Shown piece after piece: positions 1 to 7,267 of a stretch of 53,764 nt of DNA. The notes beneath the pieces were generated by a model. That model searched no databases. It saw only the letters and a program-made list of their open reading frames with translations, and had not been told where the DNA came from. A program made the translations under genes and the position numbers. The stretch spans positions 1 through 53,764 of the forward strand of contig CANAJP010000005.1 of NCBI GenBank assembly GCA_947361615.1. Reading direction: 5' to 3'. Numbering within the stretch: the first letter of the stretch is position 1; the number at the start of each line of letters is the position of its first letter. The stretch is from an uncultured Candidatus Melainabacteria bacterium (GTDB lineage Bacteria > Cyanobacteriota > Vampirovibrionia > Gastranaerophilales > Gastranaerophilaceae).

Positions 1-471
1 TTAGACCCGCATATTATCAATGCCGGTGGCGGATTGGTAGAAATTCAAACCGGAGCCAGCTTTTTTGACACAGCAACAGCACTGACAATGATGCGAGGCG
101 GTCACATCGACGCAACAGTCCTTGGCGCACTTCAAGTTGATGAAGAAGGAAGCATTGCAAGCTGGATTATCCCGGGTAAATTCGTCCCTGGTATGGGCGG
201 CTCAATGGATTTGGTAGTAGGCGCCAAAAGAGTAATCGTTGCAATGGAACACACCTCAAAAGGCGCTGTAAAAATCGTTAAAAAATGCACATTACCGCTA
301 ACTGCCTACAGGGAAGTGGATTTAATCATCACAGAACGTTGCGTATTCGACGTAACTCCGAACGGTTTAGTGTTGACAGAACTCAACCCGATGTTCACAC
401 TTGATGATATTAAAGAGTCAGTCACCGCAGATTTTGAAGTCAGCACAAACGTTAAATTTATGGAAATATAA
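1..471 (+). CDS. 3-oxoacid CoA-transferase subunit B, 3' part (ScoB/AtoA-like)
   Basis: The reading frame is open from base 1, so the 5' end lies outside the window; the first in-window start-like codon (TTG at 34) is internal. The visible 156 residues match the C-terminal two-thirds of the beta subunit of CoA-transferases that move CoA between succinate/acetate and 3-oxoacids. Landmarks are the GGHIDATVLGALQVDEEG stretch, the PGMGGSMDLV glycine-rich loop and the late TERCVFDV segment. The family's catalytic Glu (in an ENG motif) would lie upstream and cannot be checked. The stop TAA shares its last A with the ATG of the TPR gene, suggesting an operon whose first members, probably including subunit A, lie to the left. 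Confidence 0.9.
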   Translation, partial: LDPHIINAGGGLVEIQTGASFFDTATALTMMRGGHIDATVLGALQVDEEGSIASWIIPGKFVPGMGGSMDLVVGAKRVIVAMEHTSKGAVKIVKKCTLPLTAYREVDLIITERCVFDVTPNGLVLTELNPMFTLDDIKESVTADFEVSTNVKFMEI

Positions 472-953
472 TGACAGATTACAAAAAATATTTAGACGAG
501 GGAATTTTTCATATACAAAACGGGAAGTTTGAAGAGGGAATTGAAAAAATTAATCAATCACTGCAACTCAAACGTGACTGGGAAATCCCATATTTTTACC
601 GTGCAGTGGCGTATCAGGCGTTGAAAAAATTCGACGACGCAATGCTTGATTATACGAAAGCATTACAATTAAACCCTCGTATGACCGACGCTTACTATAA
701 CCGCGCATATATAAACCTTACGCGCAAGGATATTGATAACGCAGATTTAGAAAAAACAGCCTCAGACCTTGAAAAAGCGCTTGAACTTGACCCCAAATTC
801 ATCGATGCTCTATACGCAATGGCTGCGGTTCAAAAAAGGCTCGGGAATTATCACGCAGCACTTGAATATCTGGAAAGACTTTTACAAATCGAACCGGAAG
901 CGGTTAATGCCAGAGCGCTCAAAAAACTTCTTTTGCAAAAATACATAGTTTAG
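471..953 (+). CDS. Tetratricopeptide-repeat protein
   Basis: This 160-residue, entirely helical protein consists of about four TPR units: residues 9-35, 42-70 (YRAVAYQALKKFDDAMLDY), 75-110 and 112-147 (ALYAMAAVQKRLGNYHAALE). TPR arrays are protein-protein interaction scaffolds; no enzyme motif, signal peptide or membrane segment is present, so it is cytoplasmic and its partner is unknown. Its ATG overlaps the stop of the CoA-transferase gene by one base, so the two are translationally coupled. The 3' end overlaps the convergent AbrB-like gene by four bases. A specific function cannot be given. Confidence 0.85.
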   Translation: MTDYKKYLDEGIFHIQNGKFEEGIEKINQSLQLKRDWEIPYFYRAVAYQALKKFDDAMLDYTKALQLNPRMTDAYYNRAYINLTRKDIDNADLEKTASDLEKALELDPKFIDALYAMAAVQKRLGNYHAALEYLERLLQIEPEAVNARALKKLLLQKYIV

Positions 954-988
954 GCCTTTTTAATCATCAAAACCCGACCGTTTATATC
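950..988. repeat. 39-bp direct repeat, copy 1 (copy 2 at 1277-1315)
   Basis: The last 39 bases of the two AbrB-like genes are identical, third codon positions included, whereas the rest of the genes has diverged strongly. That points to recent gene conversion or local duplication limited to the 3' ends. Confidence 0.8.
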
Positions 989-1264
989 AATATCCAGTTT
1001 ATCTGTTTCAGGATTTATGTTCAACAATCCTAGGATATCGTTCGGCATATAAAGTGACCAACTAGAGCCTCTGCAACTAAGTTTTTTAACTAAACATTTA
1101 CTAAAATTCGGTTCTTCAGGCGAAATTTCTTTGATGTACAAAACTTTTTCCTGAAATTCAAACACAAGAAATGCTGACGCGGGGTCTATTCCGAGTAACT
1201 GAATTATATTCTTGGGGACTATCAAAGCCCAGCCATTACCTCTTGCCGTTAAATTCTTATGCAT
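950..1264 (-). CDS. AbrB/MazE-like double-repeat DNA-binding protein (paralogue 1)
   Basis: This 104-residue protein is made of two copies of a swapped-hairpin AbrB/SpoVT-like unit: residues 3-48 (ARGNGWALIVPKNIIQLLGI) and 57-103 (CRGSSWSLYMPNDILGLLNI). Such folds bind DNA as dimers and serve as transition-state regulators or antitoxins; no toxin partner is adjacent. It lies 12 bases downstream of its paralogue at 1277 on the same strand, so they probably form one transcript. Its ribosome-binding site is weak, consistent with coupled translation. The C-terminal twelve residues (DINGRVLMIKKA) are identical to those of the paralogue. Family assignment is from the pattern only. Confidence 0.7.
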   Translation of the reverse strand: MHKNLTARGNGWALIVPKNIIQLLGIDPASAFLVFEFQEKVLYIKEISPEEPNFSKCLVKKLSCRGSSWSLYMPNDILGLLNINPETDKLDIDINGRVLMIKKA

Positions 1265-1276
1265 AAATTTCTTATT

Positions 1277-1594
1277 TTAGGCCTTTTTAATCATCAAAAC
1301 CCGACCGTTTATATCTACATCTAAGGAGTCTGTTTCAGGATTAATACCCAACATTTCCAAAATAGAAATTGTCATGTTTAGTCCATAACCGGAACTTCTT
1401 TTAATCAACTTTTTACACAACAAATCTTTATACAAGTCAGCCTCTGTCGGCACAACTTTCTTTACATATAAAATTTTATCTTTAACCTCAAGGTTAACAG
1501 TGTATTCTTGAGGAGTAACGCCCATAAGTTTCGCAACAGACGCTTTAATATATAGTTGCCAAGTATTACCGTGTGTATACAATTCTCTTTTCAA
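1277..1594 (-). CDS. AbrB/MazE-like double-repeat DNA-binding protein (paralogue 2)
   Basis: This 105-residue paralogue of the next gene has the same two-unit layout (THGNTWQLYIKASVAKLMGV near the N-terminus, KRSSGYGLNMTISILEMLGI in the second unit) and the same C-terminus. The start is TTG at 1594, chosen because an AGGA Shine-Dalgarno lies about nine bases upstream and no ATG fits. It is the first gene of the minus-strand pair, and palindromes in the region upstream (1624-1639) could be its own operator. A role as a small transcription regulator or an orphan antitoxin pair is inference. Confidence 0.7.
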   Translation of the reverse strand: MKRELYTHGNTWQLYIKASVAKLMGVTPQEYTVNLEVKDKILYVKKVVPTEADLYKDLLCKKLIKRSSGYGLNMTISILEMLGINPETDSLDVDINGRVLMIKKA

Positions 1595-1623
1595 TGCTTT
1601 ATTCCTAAATTAGCCACATTGCC

Positions 1624-1639
1624 TATTGTCTACACAATA
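1624..1639. promoter_or_regulatory. Inverted repeat upstream of the AbrB-like pair (possible operator)
   Basis: TATTGT-CTAC-ACAATA is a perfect 6-bp inverted repeat, and ATTGTATACAT follows about 40 bases on. Small DNA-binding proteins of this type are often self-repressing, so an operator is plausible but unproven. Confidence 0.35.
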
Positions 1640-1748
1640 AATGAATAGTATATTTACAAATAGAGCACATTGTATACATAAAGAATACATATAAGACTTT
1701 TTCAACATTCGTAAGCATATACGAAAATCTCTTAATTTACCCCAACCC

Positions 1749-1774
1749 AAAAGCACTTCCTAAGAAGTGCTTTT
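1749..1774. terminator. Bidirectional terminator-like hairpin
   Basis: AAAAGCACTTC - CTAA - GAAGTGCTTTT is a perfect 11-bp stem with A/T tracts on both sides. No gene ends just before it on either strand, so it may end an unseen short transcript in 1600-1748 or insulate the helicase gene. I see no coding sequence in 1595-1833. Confidence 0.7.
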
Positions 1775-1833
1775 CATTTATCACTTGTAAATTCCTCTCT
1801 TCCTTGATATGATTGAACAAAAGGGAGTATAAC

Positions 1834-4800
1834 ATGTTTTTCTATTCGGATTTACACATACATTCAAAATATTCACGCGCAACAAGCCGCGACTGCAATC
1901 TTGAACAATTATCGTTCTGGGCTAAGAAAAAAGGACTTAGCGTTATTTCTACAGGCGACTTTACCCATCCCGCGTGGTTTAATGAAATCACAGAAAAACT
2001 CGTCCCCGCAGGCGACGGCGTCTATAGACTACGCCCCGACATAGAAAATCAAATCTTCAACGATGGCTCCGAACCCGTTAGGTTTATACTCTCTGTCGAA
2101 ATCTCCACCATTTACAAAAAATGGGATAAAACCAGAAAGGTTCACCACGTCTGCTTTATGCCTGACTTACAGAGTGCCGATAGATTTCGACAAAAACTCG
2201 GCGCAATCGGGAACATCGTTTCTGACGGAAGACCTATTTTAGGTCTGGACTCCAGAAGCCTCTTGGAAACCACGCTTGAATCTGGCGAAGGTGCATGTAT
2301 AATTCCCGCACACATCTGGACCCCGTGGTTTTCGGCTCTCGGCTCAAAATCGGGCTTTGACTCAATAGAAGACTGTTATGAAGATTTATCAGAACATATT
2401 TTCGCAGTCGAAACAGGACTTTCATCTGACCCTGAAATGAACTGGCGCGTGTCAAAACTTGACCGTTTTCGTCTTGTTTCGAATTCAGATGCGCACTCAC
2501 CGGCAAAACTTGCACGTGAAGCTACTGTTTTCGACACAGAACCCGACTATTTCCACATTATGAACGCATTAAAAACAGGCGAAGGCTATGTCGGCACTGT
2601 AGAATTCTTCCCTGAAGAGGGGAAATATCACGAAGACGGCCACCGTAAATGTAACGTTTGCCTGACACCTGAGGAAACAAAAGCGTTGAACGGAATTTGT
2701 CCTGTCTGCGGCAAACCGCTTACAATCGGGGTTTCATATCGCGTAAACGAACTTTCGGACAGAAAAGGAGAATTCACACCGCCTCCAACCGCTGGTGAAG
2801 TTTACAGCCTTGTTCCACTTCCTGAAATTATCTCAGAAATTCTAGGCGTTGGGGTCGGAAGTAAATCCGTCGTCACAGAATACGAACGAATAACACAAAA
2901 ACTCGGCTCTGAACTCTCTATCCTGCAAGAGCTTCCTATAGACGACATCACAAAGGTTTCACCGCTTTTAGGCGAGGGAATTTCAAGACTTCGTCAGGGC
3001 AAAGTTATGAAACACGCGGGCTACGACGGCGAATACGGTGTAATCAAACTTTTTGAACAAGATGAACTCGTAAACAAAAAATATGTCAATTTAAAGCTCA
3101 TTGAAATGCCACAAACTCCAATCACAGAACCGACAAAAGTAAAATTTACGCCGGCCCCCGCCGTTGAAACACCTAAGGTAGAAAGCAGTACTCCGCCACC
3201 TGCTTGCCACACTCACGTGTGTCAACCCGTGGCTGCGCTGTCTACAATGCCCAAAAAATCAGGGCTCGACGAAAATCAGCAGGCCGCAGTGACAAATCCT
3301 GCAAGCCAGCTATTAATCGTTGCAGGCCCGGGGTCTGGTAAAACAACAGTTCTAACCCGCCGGATTGCGCACCTTATCTCCAACGGCAGCCTCATGCCGG
3401 AAAACTGTCTTGCAATAACCTTCACGCGCCGTGCCGCACAGGAAATGCGCGAAAGACTTGCTAAACTTGTCGATGAAAACGCAAAAAGCTTGAATATTCA
3501 CACATTCCACTCACTTTGTTTTTCAATCCTAAAAGAAAACTACGCAGCTGCAGGCCTGCACCCTGATTTCACCGTAATGAGTGAGCAGGAGAAAGAACTC
3601 TGTACAGATACAGAAACCCTTGAGCGTGCGTTAAATTTCGACGAACTAATCACACTGACGGTCAAGCTGCTGGAGGAAAACCCCGAAATCTTGCAACATT
3701 ACAATGAGCGCTTCACATACGTTTCAGTTGATGAATATCAGGACATCGACGCGCAACAATACAAATTAATTCGACTTCTCGTCCCTGAAAACGGTAAAAT
3801 CTGCGCAATCGGCGACCCAAATCAAGCCATTTACGGGTTCCGCGGCGGAGATTCTAAATTCTTCGGCAATTTTGCACAAGACTATCCAAATGCCATAACT
3901 ATAAACCTGAAAAACAATTACCGTTCAACGGGAAACATCGTTAACGCCTCAAATCAAATGATTCAAGAATTTAATATCGTTTCGATGTACGACAACCCTC
4001 ATGAAAAGCAGTTCTCCGCCGTTTCCAGCCCGCTGAACCGCGGCCCGCGCACGGCTGCGCTGTCTAACACCCCACTCGAAAATTTCGCTCAACTTACGTA
4101 TCGCGAAAATTTCTCGGGCGACAAAATCACCATCCATACAGCACCAACTGACAAAGCCGAAGCCGAATTTGTCGCAAGCACAATCGAACGCCTAATCGGC
4201 GGCCACAGCCTATTTTCTATAGATTCCGAGCGCTCAAGCGGTCAGGAGTGCGAATACTCGTTCGCTGATTTTGCAATACTTTATCGCACCTCCTCACAGC
4301 TTCCGCCGTTAATCGAAGCGCTTCAACGCACAGGAATGCCGTTCGTAACACTTTCTAACGAACCGCTCTGTGAAAAGAAACCTATCCTTGAACTTTTGAA
4401 AAAACTTAATTCAGAAAGCGAAATACCAGAGCAACTCGCAGCATTAGAAGAAGAATTTTCAGCCAAAATCGCAGACAACATCTGGAAATTCCTCATAAAT
4501 CTTGCCCAAACCCATCGCGAAAAAGTCAATTTTCTACATGAAGTTTCACTACTCACAGAAGCCGACACTCTGGACAAACGCGCAGACCGCATAACATTAA
4601 TGACACTTCACTCCTCAAAAGGCTTAGAGTTCAAATGTGTATTTATCACAGGGCTTGAAGACGGAATTTTACCGCTTTACCGCGCCAAAGAAGCTGCTGA
4701 ACTTGAAGAAGAGCGTCGACTTTTATACGTCGGTATGACCCGTGCAGAAGAACGCCTTTTCCTCTCACGCGCAACAAAACGCAGGTGGCAGGGGCTTCAT

Positions 4801-4917
4801 CGCGAAATGCCAATTTCACCATTCCTTGAAAAAATTGAACAAGATCTCTTAAATCTAAGCAAATTCGATAAGGTATTCAAAGAAAAAGATAATTCGCAAC
4901 AATTAAGTCTGTTCTAA
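1834..4917 (+). CDS. EndoQ-like PHP nuclease fused to a UvrD/PcrA-type helicase
   Basis: The ATG at 1834 is chosen over an upstream TTG at 1813 because AAGGGAG sits seven bases before it; the protein is 1027 residues. Residues 1 to about 430 form a PHP metal-dependent phosphoesterase domain of the endonuclease Q type (DLHIHSKYS near residue 6, NSDAHSP around 222) with a four-Cys zinc knuckle near 272-292 (CNVC...CPVC). Residues from about 480 on are a superfamily 1 helicase: Walker A GPGSGKTT near 498, VDEYQD near 632, GDPNQAIYGFRG near 660, and LLYVGMTRAEERL near 963. EndoQ enzymes nick DNA 5' of deaminated bases, so the fusion would couple lesion nicking to strand unwinding. Hairpin repeats are inserted in frame at the domain linker and within helicase region 2. 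The 3' end overlaps the convergent HTH gene by 15 bases. Confidence 0.9.
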   Translation: MFFYSDLHIHSKYSRATSRDCNLEQLSFWAKKKGLSVISTGDFTHPAWFNEITEKLVPAGDGVYRLRPDIENQIFNDGSEPVRFILSVEISTIYKKWDKTRKVHHVCFMPDLQSADRFRQKLGAIGNIVSDGRPILGLDSRSLLETTLESGEGACIIPAHIWTPWFSALGSKSGFDSIEDCYEDLSEHIFAVETGLSSDPEMNWRVSKLDRFRLVSNSDAHSPAKLAREATVFDTEPDYFHIMNALKTGEGYVGTVEFFPEEGKYHEDGHRKCNVCLTPEETKALNGICPVCGKPLTIGVSYRVNELSDRKGEFTPPPTAGEVYSLVPLPEIISEILGVGVGSKSVVTEYERITQKLGSELSILQELPIDDITKVSPLLGEGISRLRQGKVMKHAGYDGEYGVIKLFEQDELVNKKYVNLKLIEMPQTPITEPTKVKFTPAPAVETPKVESSTPPPACHTHVCQPVAALSTMPKKSGLDENQQAAVTNPASQLLIVAGPGSGKTTVLTRRIAHLISNGSLMPENCLAITFTRRAAQEMRERLAKLVDENAKSLNIHTFHSLCFSILKENYAAAGLHPDFTVMSEQEKELCTDTETLERALNFDELITLTVKLLEENPEILQHYNERFTYVSVDEYQDIDAQQYKLIRLLVPENGKICAIGDPNQAIYGFRGGDSKFFGNFAQDYPNAITINLKNNYRSTGNIVNASNQMIQEFNIVSMYDNPHEKQFSAVSSPLNRGPRTAALSNTPLENFAQLTYRENFSGDKITIHTAPTDKAEAEFVASTIERLIGGHSLFSIDSERSSGQECEYSFADFAILYRTSSQLPPLIEALQRTGMPFVTLSNEPLCEKKPILELLKKLNSESEIPEQLAALEEEFSAKIADNIWKFLINLAQTHREKVNFLHEVSLLTEADTLDKRADRITLMTLHSSKGLEFKCVFITGLEDGILPLYRAKEAAELEEERRLLYVGMTRAEERLFLSRATKRRWQGLHREMPISPFLEKIEQDLLNLSKFDKVFKEKDNSQQLSLF
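3181..3250 (+). repeat. Hairpin repeat (short type) inserted in frame in the EndoQ-UvrD linker
   Basis: This 70-bp segment aligns along its length with the copy at 53679: both begin AAAGCAGT(T/A)CTCCG, then carry a CTGCTTG...hairpin, and end ACCCG(T/C)G(G/A)CTGCGCTGTCTA. Here the hairpin arms are CACACTCACGTGTG. It encodes a Pro/Cys/His-rich linker (residues about 450-472) between the PHP and helicase domains. Confidence 0.75.
4004..4127 (+). repeat. Hairpin repeat (long type) inserted in frame in the helicase region
   Basis: This 124-bp segment is nearly identical over its first 65 bases to the intergenic copy at 49813, from AAAAGCAGTTCTCCGCCG through CGGCTGCGCTGTCTAA. Its second half is a hairpin whose arms (GAAAATTTCGC / GCGAAAATTTC) differ in sequence but not in placement from the arms of the 49813 copy. 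It adds about 40 residues after the NNYRST helicase motif without breaking the frame. Confidence 0.8.
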
Positions 4918-6003
4918 ATTCTTGCCGGTAGCTAGAATTCTACGCAAAGTACTCTTACTTATGTTTAATTCCTTGCAAATTTCCTGTGTATTTTTGCCTG
5001 CTTTGCGCAGTGCCAAAATATGCTCTTTTGTAACTCCGGCAATGATTTCACCCGATTCACGCATAGATGTCAAAAGATTATATTTACGCAAAAGTGCAGT
5101 ATAATTCATTTTTGTAATACAAAACTTTTCACAAATAGCACTAACGCTCATTCCTGCATCCAGAGCTTCTTGTATTTCCTCTTTGGAAACAGAATTTATT
5201 CTATCAATCGACTCACGGAAAACTGTAGCAACACCCAACGCCTTTGCTTTTTCATGATAAGTCGTAACAGCAATACCTAATTCACTTGCAATTTCTTTTG
5301 CCGTCTTTCCTGATTTCACAAGTTCCTCAAGCTTGGCTTTAGAAATTTTTACTTCATGCGCATTGTGTAAATAATTATATTGAACATTCAAACGCTTAAG
5401 CAAGCGGTAAAACATATATTCCTGAATCTTTAATCGAGCACAGATTTCTTGCTTAGAAAATCCTTCATCAACTAGCCCCTGAAGCATTTCATGTGTAATA
5501 CTTGCAGCATGCTGCTTTGCAGCCTTTCTTCCTGTAACAAGCCCGAATTTATCCAACAAACGTGAATAAGTTCGCTCAGGTATCTTAAGTTCCTCACAAA
5601 TAGCTTTAACAGATAAACCACCCTGAACAAGTGACTCTAACTGCTCTTTTGTTATTTGTGCAATATTTTGTTTTTCACGCTTATAATCCGTTACAATACC
5701 CCATTTAGAAAGTAAAGTATTATATGCATCCTCGGAAACCCCTAATTCAGCAATGATATCTGTATATTTCATACCTGAATTGCGTAACTCTAAAACTCGT
5801 TCCTTAGTAATAGATGAACTATGCTTAACCGAAGCCCTATAAGGAGTCTGAATATCTAACTTTTTTACCCAGTAATAATATGACGCCGGGGTAATATCCA
5901 AAGTTTTACAGATTTGAGCCACAGAACAGCCACCCTCCCCGTTGTGAACAAGTTTCTTAAGTTGTTCAGGGTCAAATTTAGGGCCTTTCGCCTCAAAATT
6001 CAT
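4903..6003 (-). CDS. Protein of seven tandem helix-turn-helix repeats
   Basis: The ATG at 6003 is preferred to 6072 because AGAGA lies about ten bases upstream and the extension looks like translated AT-rich leader. The 366 residues divide into seven units of about 50 residues, each beginning (I/V)(T/S)KE.L..L...G and containing an HTH of the form ICEELKIPERTYSRLL. Unit starts are roughly residues 9, 60, 112, 164, 216, 268 and 321. Each HTH resembles the resolvase/IS630-like trihelical type; no catalytic or ligand domain is present. The protein could read a long DNA site or several spaced sites. It is divergent from the cupin gene across about 250 AT-rich bases. Function unknown. Confidence 0.75.
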   Translation of the reverse strand: MNFEAKGPKFDPEQLKKLVHNGEGGCSVAQICKTLDITPASYYYWVKKLDIQTPYRASVKHSSSITKERVLELRNSGMKYTDIIAELGVSEDAYNTLLSKWGIVTDYKREKQNIAQITKEQLESLVQGGLSVKAICEELKIPERTYSRLLDKFGLVTGRKAAKQHAASITHEMLQGLVDEGFSKQEICARLKIQEYMFYRLLKRLNVQYNYLHNAHEVKISKAKLEELVKSGKTAKEIASELGIAVTTYHEKAKALGVATVFRESIDRINSVSKEEIQEALDAGMSVSAICEKFCITKMNYTALLRKYNLLTSMRESGEIIAGVTKEHILALRKAGKNTQEICKELNISKSTLRRILATGKNLEQT

Positions 6004-6164
6004 TTTATAATTTTCTCTTTTGTATATATAATTTGGATTAAATAATATTTTCATAAAAATAACAAAAATCAAACAAAAATAATTTTGCTAAAAAATATAT
6101 AAAAATTTTAATTCTACTTTAAATCTACAATACCTTTCAAGCATTAAATTACATTTAATATAAG

Positions 6165-6194
6165 TATTTGCTATTTATTTGCTTATAGTAAATA
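6165..6194. promoter_or_regulatory. Inverted repeat in the divergent promoter region (possible operator)
   Basis: TATTTGCTAT and ATAGTAAATA are inverted copies matching at 9 of 10 positions with a 10-base spacer, placed between the seven-HTH gene and the CMD-cupin gene. It is a candidate site for the neighbouring DNA-binding protein. The rest of 6004-6249 is AT-rich with no visible gene. Confidence 0.35.
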
Positions 6195-6249
6195 ATAAAT
6201 ATTGTTGCATGAAATCATACCAGATTTATGAAAAATTGGAGACAATTAT

Positions 6250-7119
6250 ATGAAAAATATATTAATTTTACCATTTGCAGTTATAATTTTAACAGAATTA
6301 ATAGCCGGTCCCGTTTTTGCCAAAAGCCACAATATTAAGGAGATACAAACGATGAAACCTATAAATAAAATTAGCCAAACCGCAGGAAGAGTGCAACTAG
6401 GCGAATTTGCACCAGAATTTGCACATTTTAATGACGATATCTTATTCGGTGAAAATTGGAATAATCAAGATATTGATCTAAAAACAAGAAGCATAATAAC
6501 CGTAGTTTCTTTAATGTCTATGGGGATAACCGATAACTCTCTTGTTTATCATTTACAAAATGCTAAAAATCACGGAGTTACAAAATCAGAAATCGCAGCG
6601 ATTATTACACATAACGCATTTTATGCAGGATGGCCTAAAGCCTGGGCTGTTTTTAATTTAGCAAAAAACGTATGGACAGATAATGAAACTTCTTTAACTG
6701 AAAAAGAAAAACATGCAAACACAATAATGTTTCCAATAGGTGAACCTAATAATACCTATGCAAAATATTTTACAGGTCAAAGCTATTTAGCACCTGTATC
6801 AACCGAACAAGTAAAAATCTACAACGTAACATTTGAACCAAAATGTAGAAATAATTGGCACATTCACAACGCAAAATCAGGTGGCGGTCAAATGCTAATT
6901 GGTATTGGTGGTAAGGGTTATTATCAGGAATGGGGAAAAGAACCCGTTGAAATTAAAGAAGGAACAGTAATCAATATTCCAGCAGGAGTAAAACATTGGC
7001 ATGGCGCAGCACCTGACTCCTGGTTCTCCCATTTAGCCATTGAAATTGAAGGGATTGAAACATCAAACGAATGGTTAGAACCCGTATCTGATGAGGATTA
7101 TAATAAATGTATTCCCTAA
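6250..7119 (+). CDS. Secreted carboxymuconolactone-decarboxylase-like / cupin fusion protein
   Basis: The start is ATG with GGAGA eight bases upstream. Residues 1-24 are a hydrophobic signal peptide ending ...GPVFA, so the protein is exported. Residues 45-135 match the AhpD/carboxymuconolactone decarboxylase fold (RSIITVVSLMSMG, then AIITHNAFYAGWPKAWAVF). The usual AhpD Cys pair is absent. Residues 175-270 are a cupin with metal ligands visible as NNWHIHN...G.GYYQEWG and later IPAGVKHWHGA. This two-domain layout occurs in many anaerobes, commonly annotated as CMD-cupin. Likely roles are detoxification or cleavage of a small cyclic substrate; the substrate is unknown. It is transcribed divergently from the seven-HTH protein, which may regulate it. 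Confidence 0.85.
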   Translation: MKNILILPFAVIILTELIAGPVFAKSHNIKEIQTMKPINKISQTAGRVQLGEFAPEFAHFNDDILFGENWNNQDIDLKTRSIITVVSLMSMGITDNSLVYHLQNAKNHGVTKSEIAAIITHNAFYAGWPKAWAVFNLAKNVWTDNETSLTEKEKHANTIMFPIGEPNNTYAKYFTGQSYLAPVSTEQVKIYNVTFEPKCRNNWHIHNAKSGGGQMLIGIGGKGYYQEWGKEPVEIKEGTVINIPAGVKHWHGAAPDSWFSHLAIEIEGIETSNEWLEPVSDEDYNKCIP

Positions 7120-7267
7120 AAAATTTGTGGTAATATATTTATAATTTAATGGTACATGGTGAAATAAAAATTGTTTTTGTAAGTGATTTTCACATATCAA
7201 GAATTGTATTAATGAAATAATATTGCTCATGTTCATGCTACACTAAATTTAGTGGAAGTGGGTACTT

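Noticed and set aside
7120-7267. Left attachment site of the left element
   Set aside because: Neither TGGTGGAG nor its flanks occur here or elsewhere left of hsdR. The boundary is suggested only by composition and by the change to defence genes.
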